From Candidatus Gastranaerophilales bacterium (GTDB lineage: Bacteria > Cyanobacteriota > Vampirovibrionia > Gastranaerophilales > Gastranaerophilaceae), in NCBI GenBank assembly GCA_944323935.1, contig CALUUJ010000001.1:62001-126000 (forward strand): 64,000 nt of DNA, read 5' to 3'. Below, piece by piece: positions 28,069 to 36,010 of the stretch (position 1 is the first letter of the stretch; each line of letters opens with the position of its first letter). The notes under the pieces were generated by a model. The model made no database searches. It was given only the letters and a program-made list of their open reading frames with translations, and was not told the DNA's origin. The translations under genes were made by a program, and so were the position numbers.

Positions 28069-28872
28069 TTAATTTTTCCCCAATTCAAATGCTTTTTTTG
28101 CTGTTTTTTCTATAGTATCAAAAAGAATTTCAGAAATCTTGTTTTCTTTTAATATTTCATTCCCGACTGCAGTGCAACCGCCCGGTGTTGTTACATTTAT
28201 TATTAATTGTTCGGGATCTGTACCTGATTCCATTATCATTTTTGCTGAACCATATGCTGTTTGTGTTGATAATTTCAAACAAGTTTTATAATCTAAACCA
28301 AGCTTTTCTCCTGCTTTTGCTATCTCATTTATTATGTAATAGTAGAATGCAGGTCCGCTTCCTGATATTGCGGTTATTATATCTATATATTTCTCTTCAG
28401 CTTTTACTACTTTCCCTACACTTTTAAATATTTCTGTTGCAAGTTCCGCGTGTTTATCTGTTGCGTAATTTCCCTTGCAAATTGCACTCATTCCTTCATT
28501 TACCAATGCAGGTGTATTTGGCATTATTCTTATTACAGGAATATTCCCGATAATTTCTTCTATTGTATTTATTGATATACCAGCCGCAATTGATAAGATA
28601 ATATGATTTTTTGTTATATATGGTTTTATTTCGTTTAATACATCTTTTAATACAAATGGTTTTACTGCAAATAATATAGTATCGGCATTTTTAATTACAT
28701 CAATATTACTTAATGTTGTATTAATGTTGTATGTTTTTTTTAATAGCTTAAGAGCATCTTCGTTTTTGTCCGATGCAATAATATTCTGAGCGTCACACCA
28801 ATTGGAATTTATAATTCCTTTCATAATTGCAGTTGCCATCTTGCCGCCACCGATAAAACCGATTCTGTTCAT
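28069..28872 (-). CDS. proC: Pyrroline-5-carboxylate reductase
   Basis: Last enzyme of proline synthesis, reducing pyrroline-5-carboxylate with NAD(P)H. The N-terminus has the dinucleotide motif IGFIGGGKMATAIMKG, then FAVKPF, RIMPNTPALVNEG and the C-terminal signature spanning PGGCTAVGNEIL with TPGG. Length 267 is typical. It is the first gene of the proC-purH-MFS run and is divergent from rpmH. Confidence 0.96.
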   Translation of the reverse strand: MNRIGFIGGGKMATAIMKGIINSNWCDAQNIIASDKNEDALKLLKKTYNINTTLSNIDVIKNADTILFAVKPFVLKDVLNEIKPYITKNHIILSIAAGISINTIEEIIGNIPVIRIMPNTPALVNEGMSAICKGNYATDKHAELATEIFKSVGKVVKAEEKYIDIITAISGSGPAFYYYIINEIAKAGEKLGLDYKTCLKLSTQTAYGSAKMIMESGTDPEQLIINVTTPGGCTAVGNEILKENKISEILFDTIEKTAKKAFELGKN

Positions 28873-28899
28873 ATTATTTAACCTTTTTCTTTTTCGTGA

Positions 28900-28928
28900 T
28901 TGACTTTAAGTTATGTCTTATTTATTAT
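28900..28928 (+). promoter_or_regulatory. Sigma-70-type promoter for rpmH-rnpA
   Basis: TTGACT at 28900-28905 and TATTAT at 28923-28928 are separated by 17 bases, each with five of six consensus bases, 38 bases before the rpmH start. It lies in the divergent region with proC. Confidence 0.65.
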
Positions 28929-28965
28929 GATATAGCGAAAAAAAACACATTCAAGGAGAAATAAA

Positions 28966-29118
28966 ATGAGACGTACGCTGGAAGGAACTAAAAGAAAAAG
29001 ACAAAATGTTAGCGGTTTCAGAGCACGTATGGCTACAGCTGGCGGAAGAGAAGTTTTAAACAGAAGAAGAGCTAAAGGCCGTCATAAATTAGCTATTACT
29101 GCAAAAGAAAGAGCTTAG
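28966..29118 (+). CDS. rpmH: 50S ribosomal protein L34
   Basis: Short ribosomal protein of 50 residues, [20 protein letters not shown] at its start and [17 protein letters not shown] in the second half. It matches L34 throughout, although bacterial L34 more often starts MKRTYQP. AAGGAG lies seven bases upstream. It is followed by rnpA after 87 bases, the standard pairing near replication origins, although dnaA is not visible here. Confidence 0.97.
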   Translation: MRRTLEGTKRKRQNVSGFRARMATAGGREVLNRRRAKGRHKLAITAKERA

Positions 29119-29161
29119 TAGTTTTGTTCTTAAATTAAATTTTAGGTTTAATTATTTATAT

Positions 29162-29188
29162 AAAAGGGCTGTTTATTCAGTCCTTTTT
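29162..29188 (+). terminator. Weak hairpin between rpmH and rnpA
   Basis: AAAAGGGCT pairs with AGTCCTTTT, including one G-T pair, with an eight-base loop and a T run. It may attenuate rnpA relative to the highly expressed rpmH. Confidence 0.55.
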
Positions 29189-29205
29189 TAAAGTAAAATA
29201 AAATT

Positions 29206-29562
29206 ATGCTTCAAAAGAAATACAGATTAAAAAAATATTCTGCTTTTATTGCAACTTATAAATTGAATCATATAGTTGCTGATAATAATATGTGTATATA
29301 TTTCGGGAAAGAAAAAACAAATCTTGATTTACAGACAAAAATAGCATTTGTTGTAAGTAAAAAAATTCATAAACGAGCTGTTGTAAGAAATCGAATAAAA
29401 AGATTGATGAGAGAAAGTTTCAGACTTATTATTAAAAATTCGGAGTTTAAAAATATATATAAATATTTATCTATTATATGTGTAGCAAAACCTGATTCTG
29501 CAAATTCCGATTTTTATTCAATTGATGCTTCTATAAGAAATCTATTGACAAAAAATCAATAA
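29206..29562 (+). CDS. rnpA: Ribonuclease P protein component
   Basis: Protein cofactor of RNase P, which matures the 5' ends of tRNAs. The family signature VVSKKIHKRAVVRNRIKRLMRE (the RNR motif) lies near residues 48-70, with an N-terminal basic strand YRLKKYSAFIATYK. At 118 residues it is normal. The genes yidD and yidC that usually follow rnpA are not present here; an unrelated coiled-coil gene follows after 183 bases in which I see no gene. Confidence 0.94.
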   Translation: MLQKKYRLKKYSAFIATYKLNHIVADNNMCIYFGKEKTNLDLQTKIAFVVSKKIHKRAVVRNRIKRLMRESFRLIIKNSEFKNIYKYLSIICVAKPDSANSDFYSIDASIRNLLTKNQ

Positions 29563-29745
29563 ATACAATGGTTTTATAAAAAAGTATTGTTTAATTGAAT
29601 AAAAATCTTATATATAATATGACAAAAATATATACTAGCGTTATATATTTTGTAACAAAATCTTAATAAAATTTCTTTAAAAAGTCATGAAATTAAAAGA
29701 AAAAGTTTTCATGTATATAAGAGGAAAATAATCGAGGGAAAAGAG

Positions 29746-30189
29746 ATGGGCTACGCATTATTTGCACAGAGGAAAATAGCTCTTGACGGGCAATTAAATA
29801 ACGCTCAACTGCAGCAAACACAAAGGTCAAATGAGCAGTATGCACTGGCTACTCAAACCTTGAGTTTACAGCAACAATTGACAAGTATGAATGCTTCTCA
29901 ATCAGGTGAATTAGCAGAATTATACGGACAACTTGCAGAAGCTTCAAATGAAGACGCAAGGAACACTATAAACGCACAAATTCAACAAAAAGAACATGAA
30001 TTCGAACAAGAAGTTGATTCAATTAACAGAGAAATATATCAGGTATCAGTCAAAGAAAACGCTATAGAAATGGAAGTAAAACGTTTAGATACTATGGTAA
30101 CTGCATTACAAAAACAATTAGAAGCTGTAGAAGAAGCAGAAGGCAGTGCAATAGACAGAGCTACTCCAAAATTCAACGGTGTCGGTTAA
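29746..30189 (+). CDS. Coiled-coil protein of unknown function, 147 aa
   Basis: Gln- and Glu-rich helical protein. From residue 12 to 135 nearly the whole sequence has heptad spacing (LQQQLTSMNASQSGELAELYGQL, EFEQEVDSINREIYQV, MEVKRLDTMVTALQKQLEAVEE). The N-terminus MGYALFAQRKI is not a signal peptide, and the end is KFNGVG. GAGGG lies eight bases before the ATG. The gene stands alone between rnpA and a strong terminator. Structural or adaptor roles are possible; I do not recognise a family. Confidence 0.78.
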   Translation: MGYALFAQRKIALDGQLNNAQLQQTQRSNEQYALATQTLSLQQQLTSMNASQSGELAELYGQLAEASNEDARNTINAQIQQKEHEFEQEVDSINREIYQVSVKENAIEMEVKRLDTMVTALQKQLEAVEEAEGSAIDRATPKFNGVG

Positions 30190-30210
30190 TACAAGTAACA
30201 ATAATATATA

Positions 30211-30241
30211 AAAAAGAGGAAACTATTTGTTTCCTCTTTTT
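30211..30241. terminator. Bidirectional hairpin terminator
   Basis: AAAAAGAGGAAA pairs with TTTCCTCTTTTT around a seven-base loop. With A and T runs at both sides, it can end both the coiled-coil gene and the convergent pgi. Confidence 0.88.
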
Positions 30242-30258
30242 GCTTTTTTAATTAATTA

Positions 30259-31494
30259 TTATTGTGCCATTGCTTTTCTTACTTCTTTTTTGTAGATTTC
30301 TACGTTTGGTTGAAGTACTTCCGGTAATGCCACATCCATTTCAGTTATGTCACCATCTATTTGTCTTAGAATATTACCTGTATATAATGTTTCAAAATGT
30401 TTGAATTCAATAAACTTAGCTAAAGTAGTGAGTGATAAATCTTTTAACTCAACAACAGAAACAGGGTGCATGTTTGAATATGCCGCAATTACACCTGTTA
30501 GAACCGCTTGCGTTACTTTTTCTTGCGGAGTTACATAAACAAAAGTAAAGAAAGAATCTTTATTAGCACTGTCTAAATCAGCTTCTGCATTATAGTGTAA
30601 ATATCCGGGGCCAACATTTGTATCTGTTGAAATTCTTGCTTTAAGCGATTCATTTTTTAATTGTTTTTCCCATAAAGTTGTACCTTGGAAGGCATCACCG
30701 AAGTATTCAATGAAGTGTTTTTGTTTTCCGTCAAGTCTTGATTGAACATTGAATGCAGCTTGTTGAAGAGCAATATTTTTATTTATATCAGGATTTAAAA
30801 ATTCTTCTTGGGCTTTCAATGAAGCTTGAAGCATTGCAATAACGTCTTCTTTTGCTACTCCAACATATGCTAAAGTAAATATAGTAGCATCATCAAAGAT
30901 AGAAAATCTTCCGCCTACGTCATCATGAACAAAACCAGAAAGTTTAATGTCTCCTGCGTTTACCAATTTTCTAAGATTGCTTTTTTCTGCTGAAACATCA
31001 GTCATTGCAATAAATCTGTCAGAAACATCTTCTCTTTCCAAATATTCTTGCATAACTTTTTTTGCATTTTCATAAGCAACAGTAGTTTCTATAGTACCAC
31101 CTGATTTTGATACTACTAAGAATTGTGTTTTTGCTAAGTCTAGGGTATTAATAAATCTTCTGAAACTTTCTGAGTCTACAGAAGAGAAGAAATGAACATT
31201 TGCTTCTTTACCGATCATTCTGATTAATGATTCTGTAGTATGTCTTGAACCACCTATTCCGAGTATAGCAAGGTCGGTATATTTATTGTCTTTTGCTTTT
31301 TCTGCCATGTCATATAAGTTATCAATTGTTTTTAATTGATTTTCAGGCAATACTCTAATCCAATTTAGAAATTGACCCGGTTTGCCTGCTCTTTCTTTGA
31401 TTGTTTCTACAGCTTGCTCTGCATTCTTGCTGTATTTTGAAAGATTTGACATATCAAGTTTTAACGTAACATCTGATACCATTGTTTCTGTCAT
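30259..31494 (-). CDS. pgi: Glucose-6-phosphate isomerase
   Basis: Interconverts glucose 6-phosphate and fructose 6-phosphate. Visible motifs are LGIGGSRHTTESLIRM, VVSKSGGTIETT (phosphate-binding loop), DVGGRFSIFDDATIF and FGDAFQGTTLWEKQLKNES around the catalytic Glu. At 411 residues it is shorter than the Bacillus (about 450) and E. coli (about 550) enzymes, and the usual PGI signature near the C-terminus is only partly recognisable. It is closest to the short bacterial form; bifunctional phosphoglucose/phosphomannose isomerase is a less likely alternative. Confidence 0.9.
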   Translation of the reverse strand: MTETMVSDVTLKLDMSNLSKYSKNAEQAVETIKERAGKPGQFLNWIRVLPENQLKTIDNLYDMAEKAKDNKYTDLAILGIGGSRHTTESLIRMIGKEANVHFFSSVDSESFRRFINTLDLAKTQFLVVSKSGGTIETTVAYENAKKVMQEYLEREDVSDRFIAMTDVSAEKSNLRKLVNAGDIKLSGFVHDDVGGRFSIFDDATIFTLAYVGVAKEDVIAMLQASLKAQEEFLNPDINKNIALQQAAFNVQSRLDGKQKHFIEYFGDAFQGTTLWEKQLKNESLKARISTDTNVGPGYLHYNAEADLDSANKDSFFTFVYVTPQEKVTQAVLTGVIAAYSNMHPVSVVELKDLSLTTLAKFIEFKHFETLYTGNILRQIDGDITEMDVALPEVLQPNVEIYKKEVRKAMAQ

Positions 31495-31570
31495 CTTAAT
31501 ATCCTTTTCATTATTAATACAAAGTTATTATCTAATGAAGTAAAAATAATTTCAAATAATTTTATTAACC

Positions 31571-31600
31571 AAAAAGACTCATTTTTATTTGAGTCTTTTT
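31571..31600 (-). terminator. Hairpin terminator after the YtxH operon
   Basis: AAAAAGACTCA pairs with TGAGTCTTTTT with an eight-base loop. It separates the YtxH/DUF948 operon from pgi on the minus strand. Confidence 0.82.
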
Positions 31601-31621
31601 GATTGTAAATATTTAATTATT

Positions 31622-31888
31622 TTATTCTTCAACTTTTTTTTGTTTATTAATTACATCTTGAAGCTTTGCAATTAATTCATCACCTTTAGCTTGCATTTCG
31701 CTTACAATGCCGTCGGCTTTTGTTTGAATTTCAGAAACTGCAGTATGCGCTTTATCACAAATATCTTTTGATTTGTCTGCTAATTGCTCGCGAGTTTCTT
31801 CGCCTGATTGAGGTGCCAAAAGAACACCGATTAAACCGCCTACTATACTGCCTATTGCAAAACCGGCTATAAATCTACCTATTGACAT
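31622..31888 (-). CDS. YtxH-domain protein (small)
   Basis: An 88-residue protein with an N-terminal Gly-rich membrane segment (FIAGFAIGSIVGGLIGVLLAPQSGEETR), the signature of YtxH/GvpP-like proteins, then an amphipathic helix with repeated Ala/Lys/Glu. Function is generally linked to stress in Bacillus but not defined. It overlaps the DUF948-like gene by ten bases and is last of three. Confidence 0.82.
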   Translation of the reverse strand: MSIGRFIAGFAIGSIVGGLIGVLLAPQSGEETREQLADKSKDICDKAHTAVSEIQTKADGIVSEMQAKGDELIAKLQDVINKQKKVEE

Positions 31889-32250
31889 TTTTTGTCTCCT
31901 TTTTTTCTAAATAAGTTAAAACCACTTTTTAATCCGCTGAAAAATCCGCCGTTTTTTGCGTTTCCAAATGCTACGCAAGATGCACCTAATAATGTTGTTA
32001 AAATCTTTTTTATTAATTCAAATTGCTTATTGGTAGCCGTAGAAACATTATTTACTGTAGATAAAATATTATTAACTGATTTTAGGGCGGGTTCAAGTTC
32101 TTTATTTGTCATATCTGTCAGATTTTTAAGACTTGTAAGTGTTAGAGTCGCCTCTTGTATGAATTTCACTAAGAATACGGTTAATATGACAGATACTACA
32201 ATTAAAACAACTATAAAAATTGCTAAAACACATTCTAATACAGGTGTCAT
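31879..32250 (-). CDS. DUF948-like membrane protein
   Basis: 123 residues with one N-terminal membrane segment (LAIFIVVLIVVSVILTVFLVKFI) followed by a long helix with repeated Leu/Thr/Asn (LTLTSLKNLTDMTNKELEPALKSVNNILSTVNNV), typical of DUF948 proteins. A short second hydrophobic stretch (LTTLLGASCVAF) is near the end. The C-terminus is basic. It lies between two YtxH genes, the usual context for this family. Confidence 0.78.
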   Translation of the reverse strand: MTPVLECVLAIFIVVLIVVSVILTVFLVKFIQEATLTLTSLKNLTDMTNKELEPALKSVNNILSTVNNVSTATNKQFELIKKILTTLLGASCVAFGNAKNGGFFSGLKSGFNLFRKKGDKKCQ

Positions 32251-32259
32251 TATTATCTC

Positions 32260-32571
32260 CTAGTTAACTTCATAATCAACTGATTCTTTTTCTTTTGCTT
32301 TTGCAATTTGTTTTGCTTTAATTGTTTCGTTGATTTTGTTATACTGTTGCTCTAAACGATATCTCATTACATCAATAGAAGTTAGTGCCTGTTTCTTTGC
32401 TTCTTTGATTTCGGGAGTATATTTTTGAGCAATGTCCGTAATAACATTTTCAACATCTTTTCGTGTTTCTTCGCCTGATTTTGGCGCATATAAAACAGCA
32501 GCTATTACACCACCTACAACACCTAGAAGTAATCCGACTCCAAAACTGATTGAGCTGTCTTCTTTTGACAT
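32260..32571 (-). CDS. YtxH-domain protein
   Basis: 103 residues beginning MSKEDSSISFGVG. The start at 32571 is preferred because GGAGG lies five bases upstream; an ATG four codons earlier would place that site inside the gene. A Gly/Val membrane segment (FGVGLLLGVVGGVIAAVLYAPKSGEETRK) is followed by a charged helix. It is a paralogue of the gene at 31622, sharing the AP(K/Q)SGEETR phrase. First gene of the trio. Confidence 0.82.
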   Translation of the reverse strand: MSKEDSSISFGVGLLLGVVGGVIAAVLYAPKSGEETRKDVENVITDIAQKYTPEIKEAKKQALTSIDVMRYRLEQQYNKINETIKAKQIAKAKEKESVDYEVN

Positions 32572-32801
32572 TTCGTCCTCCATTCGCTTTTATGTTTCCG
32601 ATTGTAACATTTTTTTTTCGAAGTTTCAATTGTACATATTTAATAGAATGCCCGATATTCAAAAAATAGAAACTCTATAATTTTAAATATCCTTTTTTTA
32701 GTTATTTCTTTTTTGCTTATAAAATGCAAATTCATTTTGCTTGTAAACATTTTTTGTTTGAGTTAGATTATAATCGTTATGTAAACAAGAGGAGGCTAGT
32801 A

Positions 32802-33761
32802 ATGGCAGAAAGAAAATTAGTTGGAACAAATGAAATGTTCAAAAAAGCATTGGCTGGCGGATATGCTATTGGTGCTTACAACGTAAATAACATGGAAATT
32901 TTACAAGGTATTGCGGAAGCAGCTGAAGAAACTCAATCTCCTATTATTCTTCAAGTTTCTGCTGGTGCAAGAAAATATGCTAATCAAACATATTTAATTA
33001 AATTAGTTGAAGCTGCTTTAGCTACAACTACAGTACCTATTGCTCTTCACTTAGACCATGGCGCTGATTTTGAAATTTGTAAAGCTTGTATTGATGGCGG
33101 TTTCTCTTCAGTTATGATTGATGGTTCAAGATTCCCATTCGAAGAAAACGTTGCTTTAACTAAAAAAGTTGTTGAATATGCTCATGAAAGAGGAGTTTCA
33201 GTTGAAGCTGAACTTGGTAAATTAGCTGGTGTTGAAGACGATGTTAATGTTGATGCTAAAGATGCTAAATATACTAATGTAAAAGAAGCTGTTGAATTTG
33301 TAAAACAAACAGGTTGTGACTCTTTAGCTATTGCTATTGGTACTTCTCACGGTGCATACAAATTCAAAGGTGAAGCTAAATTAGATTTTGACAGACTAAA
33401 AGAAATTAAAGATGCATTAAAAGAAGCCGGTTTTGGTGATTATCCAATCGTTCTTCATGGTTCTTCTTCTGTACCAAAAGAATTTGTTGCTAAATGTAAT
33501 AAATTTGGCGGTAACTTACCTGATGCACAAGGTGTTCCTGAAGAAATGCTAAATTATGCATCTAAACACGGTGTTGCTAAAATTAATATTGATACTGACT
33601 TAAGATTAGCAATGACTTCTACAATTAGAGAATTCTTTGTAGAACATCCTGAAAAATTTGACCCTCGTGAATATATGGGTCCAGGTAGAACTGCTGTAAA
33701 AGAAATGGTTAAACATAAAATGATTAACGTTCTTGGTACTGCAGGTCACGCTAAAGACTAG
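32802..33761 (+). CDS. fba: Class II fructose-bisphosphate aldolase
   Basis: Zinc-dependent aldolase of glycolysis and gluconeogenesis. The start at 32802 (MAERKLVGTNEMFKK) is supported by GAGGAGG ten bases upstream. Motifs: LHLDHGADFEICKACIDGGF with the zinc His and catalytic Asp, VEAELGKLAGVEDD, AIGTSHGAYKF and VLHGSSSVPKE for the second zinc and substrate ligands, then NIDTDLRLAMT. At 319 residues it fits the class IIB group. Codon use appears biased toward A/T-ending optimal codons, as expected for an abundant enzyme. Confidence 0.96.
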   Translation: MAERKLVGTNEMFKKALAGGYAIGAYNVNNMEILQGIAEAAEETQSPIILQVSAGARKYANQTYLIKLVEAALATTTVPIALHLDHGADFEICKACIDGGFSSVMIDGSRFPFEENVALTKKVVEYAHERGVSVEAELGKLAGVEDDVNVDAKDAKYTNVKEAVEFVKQTGCDSLAIAIGTSHGAYKFKGEAKLDFDRLKEIKDALKEAGFGDYPIVLHGSSSVPKEFVAKCNKFGGNLPDAQGVPEEMLNYASKHGVAKINIDTDLRLAMTSTIREFFVEHPEKFDPREYMGPGRTAVKEMVKHKMINVLGTAGHAKD

Positions 33762-33783
33762 TTTGATTAATTAAAAATCATAG

Positions 33784-33824
33784 AAAATAGAGTAAAGAGA
33801 TGACTTTTTTACTCTATTTTTTTT
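33784..33824 (+). terminator. Hairpin terminator after fba
   Basis: AAAATAGAGTAAA pairs with TTTACTCTATTTT across an eleven-base loop and is followed by four further T residues. Confidence 0.85.
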
Positions 33825-33853
33825 ATATAATTTTCTTGTAGTAGATTGTACGA

Positions 33854-33895
33854 ACAAAATTTTCTGATAAACCGAAGATGTGAGTAAAATTTTGT
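33854..33895 (+). other. Inverted repeat in the leader of the DUF475 gene
   Basis: ACAAAATTTT (33854-33863) and AAAATTTTGT (33886-33895) can form a ten-pair stem with a 22-base loop, in a 150-base leader between the fba terminator and the DUF475 start. The rest of the leader is unusually rich in G for this genome. TerC-family genes often have a manganese riboswitch, but I cannot match its consensus here. Confidence 0.35.
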
Positions 33896-33980
33896 GAGTG
33901 ACATTTAGAAAAGGTGAGCAATAAAGTGGAAATGGCGAATTTTCAGTTTACTGCGATACTAGATTAGATAGAGGTAAGTT

Positions 33981-35042
33981 ATGCTGAAATATTTTAGAGG
34001 ATCTTTAATAGTAACTATAGCTGGTATTATATTAGCTTATTTGTGGGGAGAACATTCTCATCCCGGAAGCGGGTTTTTATGCTTGTTTATAGTTGCTTTT
34101 CTTTCGATATTGGAAGTTACGTTATCCTTTGATAATGCAGTTATCAATGCGATAAAACTTGAAAAAATGAATGATACTTGGCGTCATAGATTTTTGACTT
34201 GGGGTATTGCAATTGCGGTGTTCGGGATGAGATTTTTATTCCCAATTATTGTTGTTGCTGCATTTTCAGGTTTAACATTAATCGATGTAACAAAGTTGGC
34301 TTTTTATGATGTTGATAAATATGCTCATTATCTTCATCTTGTACATGCTCCATTAGTTACTTTTGGTGGCGCTTTTCTTTTAATGATTTTTCTTGCATAT
34401 TTCTTCCATGAAGAAAAAGAAGTTCACTGGATTGCCTTTTTAGAAAAGAGATTGATTAAATTAAATTGTGTGAAATATATTGATGTAGTTTTTGCATTAT
34501 TAGCTTTATTAATTTTGCAGAATTTTATACCTGAAGAACAAAAAAATGCTGTTTTAATGGCTGGTTTTATAGGTATTATTCTATATTTAGTTGTAGATAG
34601 TATAAGTAATTTGTTAGAACAAATTGCGGAAAGAAAAGCTGCAATTATGGGTGAGACTGCCAAACTTGGTTTTATCGGATTCCTTTATTTGGAATTAATA
34701 GATGCATCTTTTTCTTTAGATGGTGTTTTAGGTGCATTTGCCATAAGTAAGGATATTATAATCATCTCAATTGGTTTGGCAATCGGTGCTATGTTTGTTC
34801 GTTCATTAACAATTTTTATGGTTGATATGAAAACATTAAAGCAATATTTATATTTAGAACATGGTGCTCATTGGGCTATCGGATTCTTAGCTATAATTAT
34901 GTTTATAAGTACCCGAATTGAAATTCCTGAAGTTGTTACAGGAAGTGTCGGACTTGTAATTGTTGGTGCTGCATTTATTTCTTCAATAATACATAATAAA
35001 AAGCAGCTTAAGGAAAAAGTTAAGGAAATTTGTGAAAAATAG
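33981..35042 (+). CDS. DUF475 family TerC-like integral membrane protein
   Basis: A 353-residue membrane protein with about nine hydrophobic helices. Family hallmarks are ILEVTLSFDNAVINA early and LIDASFSLDGVLGAFAIS later, each carrying an acidic residue inside a helix (E and D) as in TerC-type proteins, which are linked to metal (manganese, calcium) export or tellurium resistance. The C-terminal tail is basic. GAGGTAAG lies just before the ATG. A strong terminator follows. Metal export is inferred from family. Confidence 0.88.
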   Translation: MLKYFRGSLIVTIAGIILAYLWGEHSHPGSGFLCLFIVAFLSILEVTLSFDNAVINAIKLEKMNDTWRHRFLTWGIAIAVFGMRFLFPIIVVAAFSGLTLIDVTKLAFYDVDKYAHYLHLVHAPLVTFGGAFLLMIFLAYFFHEEKEVHWIAFLEKRLIKLNCVKYIDVVFALLALLILQNFIPEEQKNAVLMAGFIGIILYLVVDSISNLLEQIAERKAAIMGETAKLGFIGFLYLELIDASFSLDGVLGAFAISKDIIIISIGLAIGAMFVRSLTIFMVDMKTLKQYLYLEHGAHWAIGFLAIIMFISTRIEIPEVVTGSVGLVIVGAAFISSIIHNKKQLKEKVKEICEK

Positions 35043-35043
35043 C

Positions 35044-35075
35044 AAAAAGGCTTTCTTATTAAGAAAGCCTTTTTT
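35044..35075 (+). terminator. Strong hairpin terminator
   Basis: AAAAAGGCTTTCTTA faces TAAGAAAGCCTTTTT with almost no loop beyond the central four bases, directly after the DUF475 stop. Confidence 0.9.
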
Positions 35076-35139
35076 GTTGATAAAAGAATATTTTAATAGT
35101 AAAATTAAGTAAAGTTAACAGGTTTAGAAGGGGTATACT

Positions 35140-35937
35140 ATGAAACTAATGGAAGGTAAAAGAGGCGTTATATTTGGCGTTTCTAACACACATGGTATTG
35201 CATACGGTATTGCAAAACAATTGTTTGAAGCAGGGGCTGAAATAGCATTCACATATGCAGGTGAAGTTATGGAAAAAAGAGTACGTCCTATTGCTGAAGG
35301 AATGAATGCAAAAGTTATAATGTCTTGTGATGTTACAAAAGAAGACGAAGTAAAAGCAGTTTTTGCAGAACTTGAAAAAACATACGGAAAAATCGACTTT
35401 GTTGTTCATGCTGTTGCTTTTGCTAACAGAGAAGATTTAACAGGTGAATTTATTAACACATCAAAAGCAGGTTGGGATTTAGCTATGGGTGTTAGTGCAT
35501 ATTCTCTTGTTTCTTTAGCAAGAAATGCAAAACCAATTATGAATGAAGGCGGTTCTATTTTAGCATTGACATATTTAGGCGGTGAAAAGGTTGTTGCAAA
35601 CTATAATATTATGGGTGTTGCAAAGGCTGCATTAGAATCATCTGCAAGATATTTAGCAGAAAATCTTGGAAAACATGGCGTAAGAGTTAACTGTATTTCA
35701 GCAGGTGCTGTTAAAACATTAGCTGCTTCAGGTATTGATGGTTTTGGTAAAATGCTAAAAGCGGCTGTACTTAAAGCCCCGTTAAAGAGAAATGTTACTC
35801 TTGAAGATGTTGGTAAAACAGGTTTATATTTGTTATCTGACTTATCTTCAGGTGTTACTGGTGAAGTTATCCATGTTGACTGCGGATGTCATTGTGTATA
35901 TGCTTCTCAGGATGAAATGGAGCTCGTTACGAAGTAA
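35140..35937 (+). CDS. fabI: Enoyl-[acyl-carrier-protein] reductase (NADH)
   Basis: Last step of the fatty-acid elongation cycle. It is a short-chain dehydrogenase-like enzyme with KRGVIFGVSNTHGIAYGIAKQL at the N-terminus, the altered FabI cofactor motif, and catalytic Tyr and Lys in NYNIMGVAKAALE with the Y-x6-K spacing that marks FabI. The LTYLGGEKVV segment before it carries the other FabI Tyr. Length 265 is normal. As a FabI-type enzyme it is of the class inhibited by triclosan; sensitivity was not assessed. Confidence 0.95.
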   Translation: MKLMEGKRGVIFGVSNTHGIAYGIAKQLFEAGAEIAFTYAGEVMEKRVRPIAEGMNAKVIMSCDVTKEDEVKAVFAELEKTYGKIDFVVHAVAFANREDLTGEFINTSKAGWDLAMGVSAYSLVSLARNAKPIMNEGGSILALTYLGGEKVVANYNIMGVAKAALESSARYLAENLGKHGVRVNCISAGAVKTLAASGIDGFGKMLKAAVLKAPLKRNVTLEDVGKTGLYLLSDLSSGVTGEVIHVDCGCHCVYASQDEMELVTK

Positions 35938-35952
35938 GTTAGAAATTTATAT

Positions 35953-35988
35953 AAAAAAGAACGGATATATTTTTATCCGTTCTTTTTT
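35953..35988. terminator. Strong hairpin terminator
   Basis: AAAAAAGAACGGATA pairs with TATCCGTTCTTTTTT around six bases. It can end both fabI and the convergent gene at 36011. Confidence 0.9.
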
Positions 35989-36010
35989 ATTATGAAAAAC
36001 CAATTAGGAA

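Noticed and set aside
33830..33980. Manganese (yybP-ykoY) riboswitch before the TerC-like gene
   Set aside because: I could not find the GGGGAGUA-type loop or the other conserved loop in the expected order; kept only as an unexplained leader.
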